In this document: one piece after another, positions 9,936-20,809 of the stretch
Position numbering within the stretch: position 1 is the stretch's first letter
Layout of the letters: each line of letters opens with the position of its first letter
From: Sclerotiophoma versabilis
Lineage: Eukaryota > Ascomycota > Dothideomycetes > Pleosporales > Didymellaceae
NCBI GenBank assembly: GCA_012274445.1
Contig: JAAROD010000026.1
Coordinates: 62,001-126,000 of the forward strand
DNA length: 64,000 nucleotides
Direction of reading: 5' to 3'
Made by a program: the position numbers and the translations under genes
The notes under the pieces: generated by a model
The model's input: the letters and a program-made list of their open reading frames with translations, nothing else
The model's database searches: none
What the model was told of the DNA's origin: nothing

Positions 9936-12077
9936 ATGAGTACTACCTCAGGATCCCGTGCTACCCCTAGCAACTCCAACGCGTCACGCAACCGCGTCGA
10001 CGACGACCTCGATATGGACGAAGGATCGAACGGAGACACGACAGCCTCTACGTCCACGAGTGTATACCCAGTAGCTAAGCCCGAGACCTTCGATGGTACT
10101 CGTGAGAAACTGGAAGACTGGCTTATCAAGTTCGACCTCTTCTTCATGTTCCAGGGAGAACGCATCCCTGAGGAGAAACGTGTGACGCTTGTCTCCACGT
10201 TCATGAAGGACCGCGCGTTCACGTGGATCAAACCCTTTATCCAGCGTTACCATGGAGAAGGAACGTCCACCGACATCGACGCATGGATCGAAGACTTCGA
10301 CCTGTTCAAGGAACAGATACGCCGAGTATTTGGAGTACACAACGAACCAACCATCGCACGTCGCGACATCCAACGCATTAAGCAAACCACGTCAGCCGCC
10401 GACTATGCTGCCAAGTTTCAGCAGCTAGCCACGTACACCGGCTGGGACGACACCGCGTTGACAACGATGTTCCGACAAGGATTGAAACCGCGAGTCAAGG
10501 AGGAACTGATGCGGACCGCCGCGTCTACCGACGACTTTGACTCCCTGGTCAATACGGCAATTGACATTGATGTCAAGCTGTATGAACTACAACAGGAACT
10601 GCGGGAGGACCCACGTGCGCGAGCGGCATCCCACACTACGCGCCCACCCCCACGCAATCCATGGCGCAACAACCTCAACCGAGGAACCCGCGGAGGAAAT
10701 CGCTACCAGCCAAACACTGGACGCCGGGTGCACAACAGCACTAGCAGCGGTTACTACGGACCAGAGGCCATGGACCTGTCCAACATCAACAAGGGACCAG
10801 AACCGCGATGGAATCAGAAAAACAAGGGTAGTGATAGGAAGAACAAGTCCGGTGTGACTTGTTACGGATGTGGCAAGCAAGGCCACTATGCCAAGGACTG
10901 TCGATCCAAGAACAAGGTGGTTCGACAACTCAACGTACTCACCCGCGAGGACGCGGATGCCGGTGATGAATGGGAAGTTCTCACCGACGACATGGGACGT
11001 CTTATGGAAGACCCCGAGACCGGATCCGATGACGATTATATCGCACCATCCGATGAGGACATACGGAATGTCCGAAGCCGAGCACCTACACCATACCAAG
11101 AGGTGGATGAACAGCAGAAGCATCTACAGGACCTGAAGGGACGACCATCAACACAGATGGGACAGGCATACGAACGAGGACTAAAAGTGTGCAAGCACAA
11201 GCAGCCCACTATGTCTCAGCGACTACGCGACACTGCCAGACAAGAAGCGGATGGAGGCATTATCTACGCCTCCGACACCGAAGAAAGTTGGTACGACACA
11301 GACATGCGTGAATTCAACGAACGTACAGAAGCGGAATTAGCACGTCAAGAATTCCGAGACAGCAACGCTACCTTTCAAGAAAACTGTGATCGGATTACCA
11401 AAAGTATCGACAAGAGACTACAACAGATGGCACTTCAAACTCGCGCGGGGCAACGACAGGTCAACAACCTAAGTAAATCCCAACAGGATTGGTGGAAACA
11501 CGATTTCGACAAACTCAGTGCTGGCAACCACGCCACACAACGGGAGCTCGAGCGACAAGTGAAAAACGACCGAAGCAGGAACGAGCCTGACTTCGACAGG
11601 AAGCCAGCGTTGCTTCTGAACCCACGACCAGAGTACGCCTTGGACCACCGGAATCCAAATCATGGAAAACTATCATGGACAGCGTGCGTATACAACGCCT
11701 GTCGCATACATGAATCAGAAAAACTAGGAAAGGGATGGTTCCCGACTCCTAGCACCACATGCAGGAGACAATGGTACGATTGCAAGAACGACATGTGCGA
11801 GATGCACCTCTGGGACAAGCGTTCCGAGCTACATTTCCCGGGCACAGATGATCATCAAGCAATCGTATGCATGCAATTGGTTATTAACGGCTCCTGCTAC
11901 AATCTACATTGGCAGCGTTGCCTCAACCCAAACTGCAAGCTGCACGAAGGTAGCAAGATCATCCATGGATTCGGTGATGAGGAGACTTTTTTAGGCAAGC
12001 GCCAAAAGAGTGCTCCGCCGAGCGATCCCTTAACGCTATCGGGGACGGCTCGCTCATCAGACTGCCCATCAAGTTAA
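9936..12077 (+). CDS. Gag polyprotein, copy B
   Basis: 713 aa, long for a Ty3-type Gag. It builds the particle and binds element RNA. A retrotransposon-gag capsid region lies at roughly residues 50-230. A CCHC zinc knuckle has C309, C312, H317 and C322, the nucleocapsid RNA-binding motif. A further Cys/His-rich segment near the C terminus has three C-x4-C-x2-H units (C584-H592, C616-H624, C662-H670), which is not a usual Gag feature. The ATG is 18 bp after the LTR and is the first in the transcript from the predicted start. The end overlaps the pol frame by about 97 bp. Confidence 0.93.
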   Translation: MSTTSGSRATPSNSNASRNRVDDDLDMDEGSNGDTTASTSTSVYPVAKPETFDGTREKLEDWLIKFDLFFMFQGERIPEEKRVTLVSTFMKDRAFTWIKPFIQRYHGEGTSTDIDAWIEDFDLFKEQIRRVFGVHNEPTIARRDIQRIKQTTSAADYAAKFQQLATYTGWDDTALTTMFRQGLKPRVKEELMRTAASTDDFDSLVNTAIDIDVKLYELQQELREDPRARAASHTTRPPPRNPWRNNLNRGTRGGNRYQPNTGRRVHNSTSSGYYGPEAMDLSNINKGPEPRWNQKNKGSDRKNKSGVTCYGCGKQGHYAKDCRSKNKVVRQLNVLTREDADAGDEWEVLTDDMGRLMEDPETGSDDDYIAPSDEDIRNVRSRAPTPYQEVDEQQKHLQDLKGRPSTQMGQAYERGLKVCKHKQPTMSQRLRDTARQEADGGIIYASDTEESWYDTDMREFNERTEAELARQEFRDSNATFQENCDRITKSIDKRLQQMALQTRAGQRQVNNLSKSQQDWWKHDFDKLSAGNHATQRELERQVKNDRSRNEPDFDRKPALLLNPRPEYALDHRNPNHGKLSWTACVYNACRIHESEKLGKGWFPTPSTTCRRQWYDCKNDMCEMHLWDKRSELHFPGTDDHQAIVCMQLVINGSCYNLHWQRCLNPNCKLHEGSKIIHGFGDEETFLGKRQKSAPPSDPLTLSGTARSSDCPSS
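11987..11993 (+). promoter_or_regulatory. Slippery heptamer T TTT TTA for -1 frameshifting, copy B
   Basis: In the gag frame the codons read ACT TTT TTA GGC, so the heptamer has the X XXY YYZ form, the same U UUU UUA used by HIV-1. A -1 slip enters the pol frame, which is open from 11981. Downstream, GAGCGA (12020-12025) can pair with TCGCTC (12050-12055) with an inner TCCC/GGGA pairing. The 26-base distance to that stem is longer than usual. Confidence 0.75.
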
Positions 12078-12100
12078 ATGGAGTAGTATTATCGGCACTC

Positions 12101-15100
12101 TTGGACTCGGGAGCACAGGCGAACTACATATCCCAGACAGCAATGTACCGAGCAGGTCTCGTACCACGCACAAAGGAACACGCCTATTCGCTCCGAGTAG
12201 CCAACGGAGAATCAATGCCGGAAGAGCCGTATATCATGTACGAAGTGATAGCGGCCCCTCTAGAGATACAGGGACACCACGAGGAACTAACCCTAGACGT
12301 CTTCGCAAAGGCCACGCACGACGTCATACTAGGACTTCCCTGGTTACGGAAGCACAATCCAGAGATAGACTGGACATGGGAAAGACTTTCGTTGAGACGA
12401 TGCAAATGCGGCACCAATGCATCGAAGCCCACGCAGCGCGCGCCGCGACTGGTGGATGAGAAGGAGATTAACAACGTCTCTTCGACACATAAGACGCGCC
12501 AAGATAGAGCGGTCGACCGTGTGGACAAAGAAAGCCCCTCCACGACGGTTAAGGAGAACAAGAGTGCACCTCCTGGCATACCAGATGTGTATAGACAGTA
12601 CGCCTGGATGTTTGAAGAAGAGTTATCCGCAAAAGCGCTACCCAAGCATCAACCTTGGGATTGTGAGATTAAACTCGAGGAAGGGAAAGAACCACCCTTC
12701 GGGCCCATATACCAGTTATCCGAGAAGGAGCTCGAGATACTACGCGAGTACATCAAGGAGAACCTCGCGAAAGGATTCATTAGGAAATCCGAATCCCCGG
12801 CGGGATTCCCCATTCTATTCGTACCAAAGAAAGACGGCAAGCTGAGGCTTTGCGTCGACTACCGGAAGTTGAACGATATCACCATCAAGAATCGTTATCC
12901 GCTACCCAACATATCCGAGTTACAGGACCGGCTATCAGGAGCGAAGTTCTTCACCGCACTCGACTTACGCGGAGCGTACAACCTCATACGCATGAAGAAA
13001 GGCGAAGAATGGAAGACGGCGTTTAGAACCCGTTATGGTCACTACGAGTATACGGTCATGCCATTTGGGCTAACCAATGCACCAGCAGTATGTCAGGCAC
13101 TAATCAACAATGTGCTGCGAGCACACCTGGACATCACAGTGGTAGCATATCTCGATGACATCCTAGTGTACAGCAAGACACTAGAAGAACACAAGGTCCA
13201 TGTGCGACAAGTGTTAGAATGCTTAGCAACCGCAGACCTTAGGCTAAAGCCAGAAAAGTGCGAATGGCACAAGGAAGAAGTGGAGTTCCTTGGCTATGTC
13301 GTAGGAAGATATGGAGTCAAGATGAGCGAAAAGAAAATCCAGGTTGTAAAGGATTGGCCGACACCCACTACAGTCAAGGGAATTCAAGAATTCCTTGGGT
13401 TCGTCAACTTCAACCGACGCTTTATCAAGGACTACTCCATGAAGGCCTTACCGCTCACGAGACTTACGCGGAAGGATACACCCTTCAAGTGGGAACAAGC
13501 GCAAGAGGACGCTTTCCAAGCGCTCAAGCAAGCATGCGTAGAGCCCCCCACACTAATCGCATTCAGGAGCGGCGAACCCGCACGCCTTGAAACGGATGCC
13601 TCGGATTTAGCATTAGGAGCATGCATTACTCAAGAACGAGACGGTCAATGGCACCCGATTGCCTACCACTCAAGGAAGTTCACGGCACCGGAAGAACGAT
13701 ATGACGTACACGACAAAGAGCTCATGGCCATTGTCGATGCACTACAGCATTGGAGAGTATACGCAGAAAGCTGCTCAGAACTCACCATCTACACAGATCA
13801 CAAGAACTTGGTACACTTCACCACTACTAAGGTTCTGAACCGACGACAAGTGCGCTGGTCAGAAATGCTTGGTCAGTACAAGTTCAAGATCCTGTATACG
13901 CCAGGAAAAGAAAACGGTAGAGCAGACGCGCTCAGCCGACGCCACGATCTCGCAGGCGAAAAAACAATCAACAAGTTCGCCATTCTCGGGGTTAACAAGG
14001 ACGGGACATTGGGACCATCTCAGCAGCTCAATTTAGTGATGCAAGTTCAGCAGGAACAACGCATCCCGGAGCAAGTACCAGAAGAACTTCAGGAGGAAGT
14101 TATCTCAAGACATCATGACGATGCGCTACACGGACACCCTGGTATTACTCGCACCATGGAACTCATCAAGCGACACTATGAGTTTTCCAACATGAAGGAC
14201 AAGGTCACCAAGTTCATCAGGAACTGCGTGCAGTGCCAACAGAACAAACATAGCACACACGCCAAGTATGGGGAAGCACAAGCAATGGAACCACCAACGG
14301 CACCATGGACGAACATCACAATGGATTTCGTCACACAGCTACCACCCTCCAAGGACCCTGTCACAGGATACACCTACGACTCAATCTTCGTCGTAGTAGA
14401 TAGATTCACCAAGTACGCTGAAATGATACCATTCAGACACAGCTACACTGCGCAACAGCTAGCTACGGTATTCATCGATCGGATCATTCGCTACCACGGA
14501 ATGCCCGAGTCAATCATCAGCGACAGAGATAAGCTTTTCACGTCAAACTATTGGACCACGATGCTTGCCGCATTGGGTACCAAGAAAAAGCTATCTACAG
14601 CCTATCATCCGCAGACGGATGGACAGACAGAAAGAACGAATCAGACCATGGAAACATACCTTCGGATCTACAGCAACCAGGAACAAGACAACTGGGTTTC
14701 GCTATTACCCATGGCACAGATTGCATACAACAACAAGTTATCGGAAGCAACGGGCACGACGCCGTTCTTCGCGAACCACGGGAGACACCCAAATCTCTTT
14801 ACTCGATCTCACGATTGCCCTATTCAGACGGAATCAGCAATAGCCTCAGCAGTTAGACTGAAGGAAGTACACCGGAAATCACTCGAAAACATCGCACGAG
14901 CTCAGGGACGAGCCATTTCATATGTCAATCAGAAACGAAAAATAGCACCTCAGCTAAAGGAGGGGGATAAAGTCTATCTCCTCACAAAAAATCTCAGAAC
15001 ACGAAGAGCAACGAAAAAGCTGGACAAGGTCAAGGTCGGACCATTTTTCATTTCTAAGCAAATCAGCCCAGTCAACTATCGACTTGAGCTACCCAAGGAT

Positions 15101-15373
15101 GCAAAGATCCATCCAGTGTTCCACATCTCGCTGTTGGAACCTGCCGACCCAAGAACGCCAATCCAGAAAGACTTCCACTACCAAGCCGACGGCAACGATG
15201 AATGGGAAGTCGAAAAAATAGTAACACATCGGAGAACCAAGAAGGGTATTCGATACCTAGTCAAATGGTTAGGTTACCCGGAATCAGAAAACACATGGGA
15301 ACCTCCAACGCACCTCACGAACTGCCACCAATTGGTACAGAAGTACCATGGTTCGCAACAGACTCCTCGATAA
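12101..15373 (+). CDS. Pol polyprotein, copy B (protease-RT-RNase H-integrase-chromodomain)
   Basis: Makes and inserts the DNA copy. Residues are counted from 12101, a TTG codon and not a real start; the product should be Gag-Pol by -1 shift at 11987-11993. Aspartic protease: D-S-G at 2-4. Reverse transcriptase: Y-L-D-D at 350-353. RNase H: acidic E-T-D-A segment near 498. Integrase: H2C2 zinc region near 672-712, catalytic D742, D808 and E844 with the D-35-E spacing. C-terminal chromodomain at about 1035-1085 with the W-E-V-E, Y-L-V-K-W and W-E-P motifs; chromovirus chromodomains guide insertion to heterochromatin. All catalytic residues are present. The 3' end overlaps the antisense ORF by 59 bp. 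Confidence 0.95.
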   Translation: MDSGAQANYISQTAMYRAGLVPRTKEHAYSLRVANGESMPEEPYIMYEVIAAPLEIQGHHEELTLDVFAKATHDVILGLPWLRKHNPEIDWTWERLSLRRCKCGTNASKPTQRAPRLVDEKEINNVSSTHKTRQDRAVDRVDKESPSTTVKENKSAPPGIPDVYRQYAWMFEEELSAKALPKHQPWDCEIKLEEGKEPPFGPIYQLSEKELEILREYIKENLAKGFIRKSESPAGFPILFVPKKDGKLRLCVDYRKLNDITIKNRYPLPNISELQDRLSGAKFFTALDLRGAYNLIRMKKGEEWKTAFRTRYGHYEYTVMPFGLTNAPAVCQALINNVLRAHLDITVVAYLDDILVYSKTLEEHKVHVRQVLECLATADLRLKPEKCEWHKEEVEFLGYVVGRYGVKMSEKKIQVVKDWPTPTTVKGIQEFLGFVNFNRRFIKDYSMKALPLTRLTRKDTPFKWEQAQEDAFQALKQACVEPPTLIAFRSGEPARLETDASDLALGACITQERDGQWHPIAYHSRKFTAPEERYDVHDKELMAIVDALQHWRVYAESCSELTIYTDHKNLVHFTTTKVLNRRQVRWSEMLGQYKFKILYTPGKENGRADALSRRHDLAGEKTINKFAILGVNKDGTLGPSQQLNLVMQVQQEQRIPEQVPEELQEEVISRHHDDALHGHPGITRTMELIKRHYEFSNMKDKVTKFIRNCVQCQQNKHSTHAKYGEAQAMEPPTAPWTNITMDFVTQLPPSKDPVTGYTYDSIFVVVDRFTKYAEMIPFRHSYTAQQLATVFIDRIIRYHGMPESIISDRDKLFTSNYWTTMLAALGTKKKLSTAYHPQTDGQTERTNQTMETYLRIYSNQEQDNWVSLLPMAQIAYNNKLSEATGTTPFFANHGRHPNLFTRSHDCPIQTESAIASAVRLKEVHRKSLENIARAQGRAISYVNQKRKIAPQLKEGDKVYLLTKNLRTRRATKKLDKVKVGPFFISKQISPVNYRLELPKDAKIHPVFHISLLEPADPRTPIQKDFHYQADGNDEWEVEKIVTHRRTKKGIRYLVKWLGYPESENTWEPPTHLTNCHQLVQKYHGSQQTPR

Positions 15374-15815
15374 GCCCGAGAGCAGCCCAGGTCGCAGGCG
15401 AGGCACACATGCCTATCGACGCCGCCGGACAATCCATCTCCTCGGCAAAATCCAGTTCTCCCGATTCGGCCATTTCATTCGCCATACACAGCGCCTTTTG
15501 CCGCGCGCGATTCTCAGCTTGTTTCAGAATCTTCTTATTTCGCAACAACCGCGCAATAACGGTTGCCAACAAGGTTTCATCTTCTTCCACCTTCTTTTCA
15601 TACTCTTCGCGAGTACGATCCAGCGACTCCCACGACATGTTGACACAAGGCTTCCCAGCCTTTGTGCACTCAGCACACTTCAGACGCTTTGTAGCGTTCG
15701 GCATGATGTAGCACTCGTGGCCTTCGAAGAAACAACGGTTGCAGGGGACTTCGGCGGGAGTATTAGCTCGACGAATTTCTAGACCAAGTCGAAGGTTGCG
15801 GGTGTGAGAAGACAT
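15315..15815 (-). CDS. Antisense ORF of the retrotransposon, copy B: Zn2Cys6-like motif plus coiled coil
   Basis: Mirror of 2768-3268 with the same translation (166 aa from the Met at 15815; the frame opens up to 16025 inside the LTR). The six-cysteine pattern and coiled coil are described there. A start in the LTR would need antisense transcription from the 3' LTR. The ruined copy at 20810-27807 keeps the matching stretch at 26706-27206 as a pseudo-ORF. Confidence 0.5.
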   Translation of the reverse strand: MSSHTRNLRLGLEIRRANTPAEVPCNRCFFEGHECYIMPNATKRLKCAECTKAGKPCVNMSWESLDRTREEYEKKVEEDETLLATVIARLLRNKKILKQAENRARQKALCMANEMAESGELDFAEEMDCPAASIGMCASPATWAALGLIEESVANHGTSVPIGGSS

Positions 15816-15899
15816 CTCGACATACCGGTCACCAGATGCGGGGACAAGCTCGGTTTTATGTAAGCCCGGATTCCAGTCACGTGGTTTGAGGACAAACCC

Positions 15900-15917
15900 A
15901 AAGGAGGAGGAGGATAG
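15900..15917 (+). promoter_or_regulatory. Polypurine tract of copy B
   Basis: AAAGGAGGAGGAGGATAG directly abuts the 3' LTR at 15918, the plus-strand priming site. Confidence 0.85.
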
Positions 15918-16416
15918 TGTTACGATCCTGTGCGGACGAAGCGGCACAGTGATTAAGTAGCCAACCACAGCCCTCACCCATGAACCAGGGGCGGAGTCAG
16001 GAAGGATCTCCCTTTGTACGGTCACGTGACATGCTCGTCAACGAGCATGACACACGTGACTTGCTCGTCAACGAGCATCGTATGTTATCGCTCGTCAACG
16101 AGCAACGCTATGTATTTCATTGGACTGACCCTAGTCGCTCGTCAACGAGCATTACCCCATAGCAAGTATATAGTCAGTAGGAACACAACCCTTATGGTTC
16201 GTGTTCAACTTAGTCAATCAAGTTTGTCTTTGGAATCTCGACCCCAACTCTCGAGCTAGATAGTCTACTCTATACTACTCATTGTTACCCTCTATTGCCA
16301 CGGTGTTTCACTAGGCAATAACCCCAACCCTTACGGACCTTCCTGTACCAGCGCTCATCCCTGAGAACCAATACGAATAGTGCTTACGAGCTTTGCTTGA
16401 AAGTACAACTTCAACA
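15918..16416 (+). repeat. 3' LTR of copy B
   Basis: 499 bp, same boundaries and hairpin array as the 5' LTR. It is followed by the GCGCC duplication. Confidence 0.95.
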
Positions 16417-16810
16417 GCGCCTTACGCACACTACTACTACCTCCTACGCTTACGCTGCCTGCTACAGCGCTACTAGCTTACTTGCGCCTGCGCCTACGCC
16501 TATAACTACAACTACAACTATACCTGCGCCTGTAGTTACAGCTTTAGCTGCTCCTTTAGCTGTTACTGCTGCTGCTGCTACTACTGCTGTTACTGCTGCT
16601 ACTGCTGCCGCCTATGCTGCTGCGCTGCTGCTGCCACCCCTGCTGCTGCCGCCTGCCCCTACGCCCTCTGTCCCTATCCTAGGCACTTCTATACTAGGTG
16701 TGTGTAGAGTAATTCCCTACGCGTACTATATAGACGCACTACTAGTAAGCAGCTTAGTTACGCTGTGCGTAGACAACACTACCGCTAGCTGCTATAGTAA
16801 GCGCTGCTAG
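16417..16810 (+). repeat. Low-complexity GCT/ACT-rich stretch
   Basis: Runs of GCT, ACT and CCT triplets give an Ala/Thr/Pro-rich open frame of no recognisable family that begins inside the LTR. Composition is unlike the RIP-degraded DNA on both sides, because GC-step triplets are poor RIP targets. I regard it as degenerate simple sequence rather than a gene. Confidence 0.55.
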
Positions 16811-17810
16811 CGTTATACCTTTAGGCACTCTTACTATCTTCTGTAGGTTTTCTTTTAAATAGAGTATATAAATAGTAGACTAATAGCTTATAGGCTGCCT
16901 GCTCTTAAGCTGCTTAGAATAGAGCTAGTAGAGAAGCTTATTACCTCTAGTAGAGTAATAACTTTAGTAAGTAACTCTATTTTTATTTATAATAGTAGCT
17001 AATAAGTGTATAGCAGGCTACTAACCTACGCACCTCTATCTAGGTAGTAAAGGGCCTACTTGCAGAGAGGTACTACTTTTAAGTACTTCTTATAAGTAGG
17101 TTCCTTAAGCTGCTAAGACCTATAGAGAGGGGGTTATTCTCTTTATTTATAGCTAATTTGCGTTTATAAGCTTCTTAGCTGCTAGTTACATACTTAAAAG
17201 AGCTGCTAGTAGTAGTCTAGAGAGGCTTATACCTATTTAGAAAGAGAGTTATCCTCCCTACTAATTCTAGAGCTTTTCTTTTCCTATTAACATACTCTTT
17301 TTCTATAACTATTTCTTCTCTCTTTTAACTAATACTGTATAAATTTAAATATAATAAGAAGCGCTTATAAGCCTATCTAGGAAGTGCTTTTATAAGCTTA
17401 TTAGCTAGTATCTTACTAGTCTTAAAGTAGGTTACTTAGAGATTTCTCTTAGTATATTCTTATTTTAACTATATATTTTAGATATCTATATAGCATAGCC
17501 TAGTAGTAAGCTACTTACTCTCTTTAACTACTAATTAGATAGTTTATTAATTATTATAGAAAATCTCCTATAGCACCTCTAAGTCTAGCTAAAGTTTTCC
17601 TAGAAATTATTTTAGAGCTGCTAACTCCTTAGCTACATGCTCTAAAGTAAGTAATTTAGCTTTAGTAGTAGAAGTTATTACTATTAATTAATATGCAGCT
17701 TTCTAGATAATTAGACTACTAAAGAGCTATATAATATAGCCCTAAGATAATTATTACGTCTTATAATTATTAGTAAATAATACATTACTGTATATAAGTA
17801 GTTAACTACC
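16811..17810. repeat. TA-rich RIP-degraded DNA, origin not recognised
   Basis: There is no ORF worth reporting and no recognisable element ends. It stops at the CTACC target duplication of the solo LTR. Confidence 0.5.
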
Positions 17811-18309
17811 TATTATAATCCTGTGCAGGCAAAGCAGCACAGTAATTAAGTAGCTAACTACAGCCCTTACTTATAAACTAGAGACAGAGTTAGGAAGGGC
17901 CTCCCTTTGCACAGTCACGTAACATGCTTATTAGCAAGCATAACACACGTAACTTGCTTATTAATAAGCATTGTATATTATTGCTTATTAATAAGCAATG
18001 CTATGTATTTTATTAGACTAACCCTAGTTGCTTGTTAATAAGCATTATCTCCTAGCAAGTATATAGTTAGTAGGAACACAACCCTTATAGTTTGTGTTCA
18101 ACTTAGTTAATTAAGTTTATCTTTAGAATCTTAACCCTAACTCTTAAGCTAGATAGTCTACTCTATACTACTTATTATTACCCTCTATTATTATAGTGTC
18201 TTACTAGGTAATAACTCTAACCCTTACAGACTATCCTGTACTAGCGCTTATCTCTAAGAACTAATATAAATAGTGCTTATAAGCTTTGCTTAAAAGTATA
18301 ACTTTAACA
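17811..18309 (+). mobile_element. Solo LTR, RIP-degraded
   Basis: Exactly 499 bp, alignable to the intact LTR end to end, with CTACC duplicated at 17806-17810 and 18310-18314. No internal element sequence follows, so this is the scar of LTR-LTR recombination. Confidence 0.92.
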
Positions 18310-20809
18310 CTACCTTTATAAGCACTATACCTTATACCTAGGTACTTTGTTTAATATAGATAAGTAATAACCTAAGCAGCTGCTTTAAAGTAAGCCGCTC
18401 CTAGATTTATTAAATAATAGAATAGTTAAGAGGTAGTAAATACTACATCTAGTTAAATTATAATTACTATATAGAGTATAGATCTAACACGTTCTTAAAA
18501 CGCTTTAATCTCTTGCTTTAAAGCTTCTCTATTATATTCAAGCAGCTTTTCTGCTAAGAATAGAACGCTTAGAAAGAATCTATTCCCTATAATATTAAAT
18601 TTAGTAGTAAGCTTATTAATATAGGCATTATATATAAGAGTTATAGTATAGGCCTCTTAGTCTCTAATTATTTAAATGCCTAGAAACTATTTAGCTGCTC
18701 TATAATCTTTAATTTAATCTTTACTTATTAATAAGCTTATTAGCTATTTAGCAGCTACTTAATTATTATTATAGTAGGTAAGAAGTATATTATTAATATA
18801 GAAGAGTAGTACTATTTTCTACTTAGTATTATAGAAGAGGCAAGGCTCTTTTTTTAACGCTATAAAACTAAGCGTCTAAAGCGTACTAGAGAGCTCTTTA
18901 TACTATAGAACTAGTAAATTATATAGCCTATATAGAGCTTATAATAGTAGTATAACCTACTTAGGTTTCTTAAATCTATCTAGTAATTTATAGAGCACCT
19001 AAGGTTAGTTCTAGCAGCTTATATTAAGAAACGCGCTAGCTATATTATTCTAATAGAGCTCTAGGTTAAATTAGGCTATAATTACTACTATAGTCTAAAA
19101 CAATTTAGAAGCAAGCGTTATAGTATAGGTTAAGATAATTAAATCTTTAGCCTAAAGGTCTCTGCGCACACAGATCTAAGCCTTATACTTAATAAAGTAT
19201 CTATTTTAGTCTAGTTTATAAGTAAAGACCTATTTAAGCAGCAGAGGCCTTATTAAGGCGCTTAATTAGTCTACTTCTACCTATGTTTTCTTTTCTATAA
19301 GTGTTACTATTTCTTTCTTATAAGCTTAATAGAAAAGAGCACCTAATAAGTAGTAGGTAAGATTCTTCTACTTTTCTAGTAGTAAAGAGAGCTTATTATA
19401 GTATACTAAAGGCTCTGTTTAGGTAACCTACTTTTCTTTTTATAGAGTAGAGGTAATAATTACTATATATATAGTAATAAGCTCTCTTCCCTAACTTCTA
19501 TATTTATTTATATAATTAAATAAAGGTTAGATTAGCTATAAGTACCTATATTACTATATTAAGCTTATTATAGAGTACTAGCCTACTTTATTATTATTAG
19601 TAAGCTTATTACGCTTACAGTCTAGTACTCTATAGCTCTGACTTATTAGTAGGCTCTAGGTTCTCTGCTAATATATATATCTTCTACTTACTTTATCTAC
19701 TTATATTATTCTTTAAGAAGGTATTAGAATAATTAGTAATACAGGTCTTAGTAGATCTTTAAGATTCTTAATATCTACTAGCTTACTCTCTTTTTTAATA
19801 GTTAAGTGCACTTTCTATAAGCTACTAGTTAGATCCTTCTTATTAGGAGCTTCCCTACCTATACTTAACTAATCTAGTTTAGGTATTTAGTTAGAGAATA
19901 GTAAACCTATTTCTTAGCATTATTCTACATAGATCTCTAGTAGCTTACTAGCTAAGCTTACTACGCGCACAGTATCTATCTTAGAGGCTCCCTTACTACT
20001 AGACTAGCCTTCTAGTAATTAAAGTTCTCTCTAAGTACTACCCTTAAGCTAGTACTTAGTAGATAAGCTAATTAACAGGTCTACTTTAATAGAGAGCTTA
20101 ATTACTTCTTCTATATCTATTATCTTACTAGCTTTATAGATTATATCTATAACTACTTCTACTTCTTTAACTAAGAAGGCTATTAACTTATTTAATTTAT
20201 TATAAAAGAGCTTCTTATTAAAGGTTATATTACGTGTTATAATTACTTAGTTAAGTTTAGAGACCTATATCTAGTATATATTAGAAGCTTAGTAACTAAC
20301 TAGGTATCTAATATAGCCTCTTAGAGTAACTTTAAAGTATCTCTAATAATGCCTAGCTGCTTAATCTCTATTTAAGAGATACGCTTAGTAGCTGTACGCG
20401 TATATCCTACTCTAATTAGGTCTTAAATTAGCTGTAAGTGCTCTTACCTGCTTAGGTTTATACTAGTAGAAATATTAAGTAAACTAGTAATTAAGCTCTT
20501 TATTTAGGCTATATAGCTTATTTAAGTAAGAAGGACTTATATTATAGAGCTATATTACTGCAGTAATAACCTCTAGCTAGAGCTTCTTAGGTAGATTTAC
20601 ACTACTTCTTATCTTAATAGATTTAGTAATTATCTTCTATTCTGCTCTTTCTACTACTCTATTTAGCTTATATATATATAGAGGTATATACTTAATATCT
20701 ATTCTCTTATTAAGCACCTAGTACTTATATTTAGAGCTCTCTTACTATAAGAAGGTAGCTATATTATTATCTTAGCTTATTTTATAGATATAGAGCTTAT
20801 ACTAGGTAT
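18310..20809. repeat. TA-rich RIP-degraded repeat DNA, origin not recognised
   Basis: About 2.5 kb, stop codons in all frames, almost no CpG. I could not assign it to gag, pol or a transposase by eye. Confidence 0.5.

Larger units (their letters stand above)
9419..16416 (+). mobile_element. Intact Ty3/gypsy chromovirus LTR retrotransposon, copy B
   Basis: 6,998 bp with LTRs 9419-9917 and 15918-16416 (499 bp each, TGTTA...CAACA) and the target duplication GCGCC at 9414-9418 and 16417-16421. Order: LTR, gag, -1 shift, pol, antisense ORF, polypurine tract, LTR. Domain order RT-RNase H-integrase puts it in Ty3/gypsy (Metaviridae type), and the C-terminal chromodomain makes it a chromovirus. All parts needed for movement look open. 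Different target duplications in A and B argue for two separate insertions rather than an assembly echo. Confidence 0.97.

Noticed and set aside
2167..16416. Assembly artefact duplicating one retrotransposon as an inverted copy
   Set aside because: The two copies have different five-base target duplications, which an artefact would not create.
16397..16810. 137-aa Ala/Thr-rich ORF
   Set aside because: It starts inside the LTR of a young insertion and consists of triplet repeats, so it is not a conserved gene.
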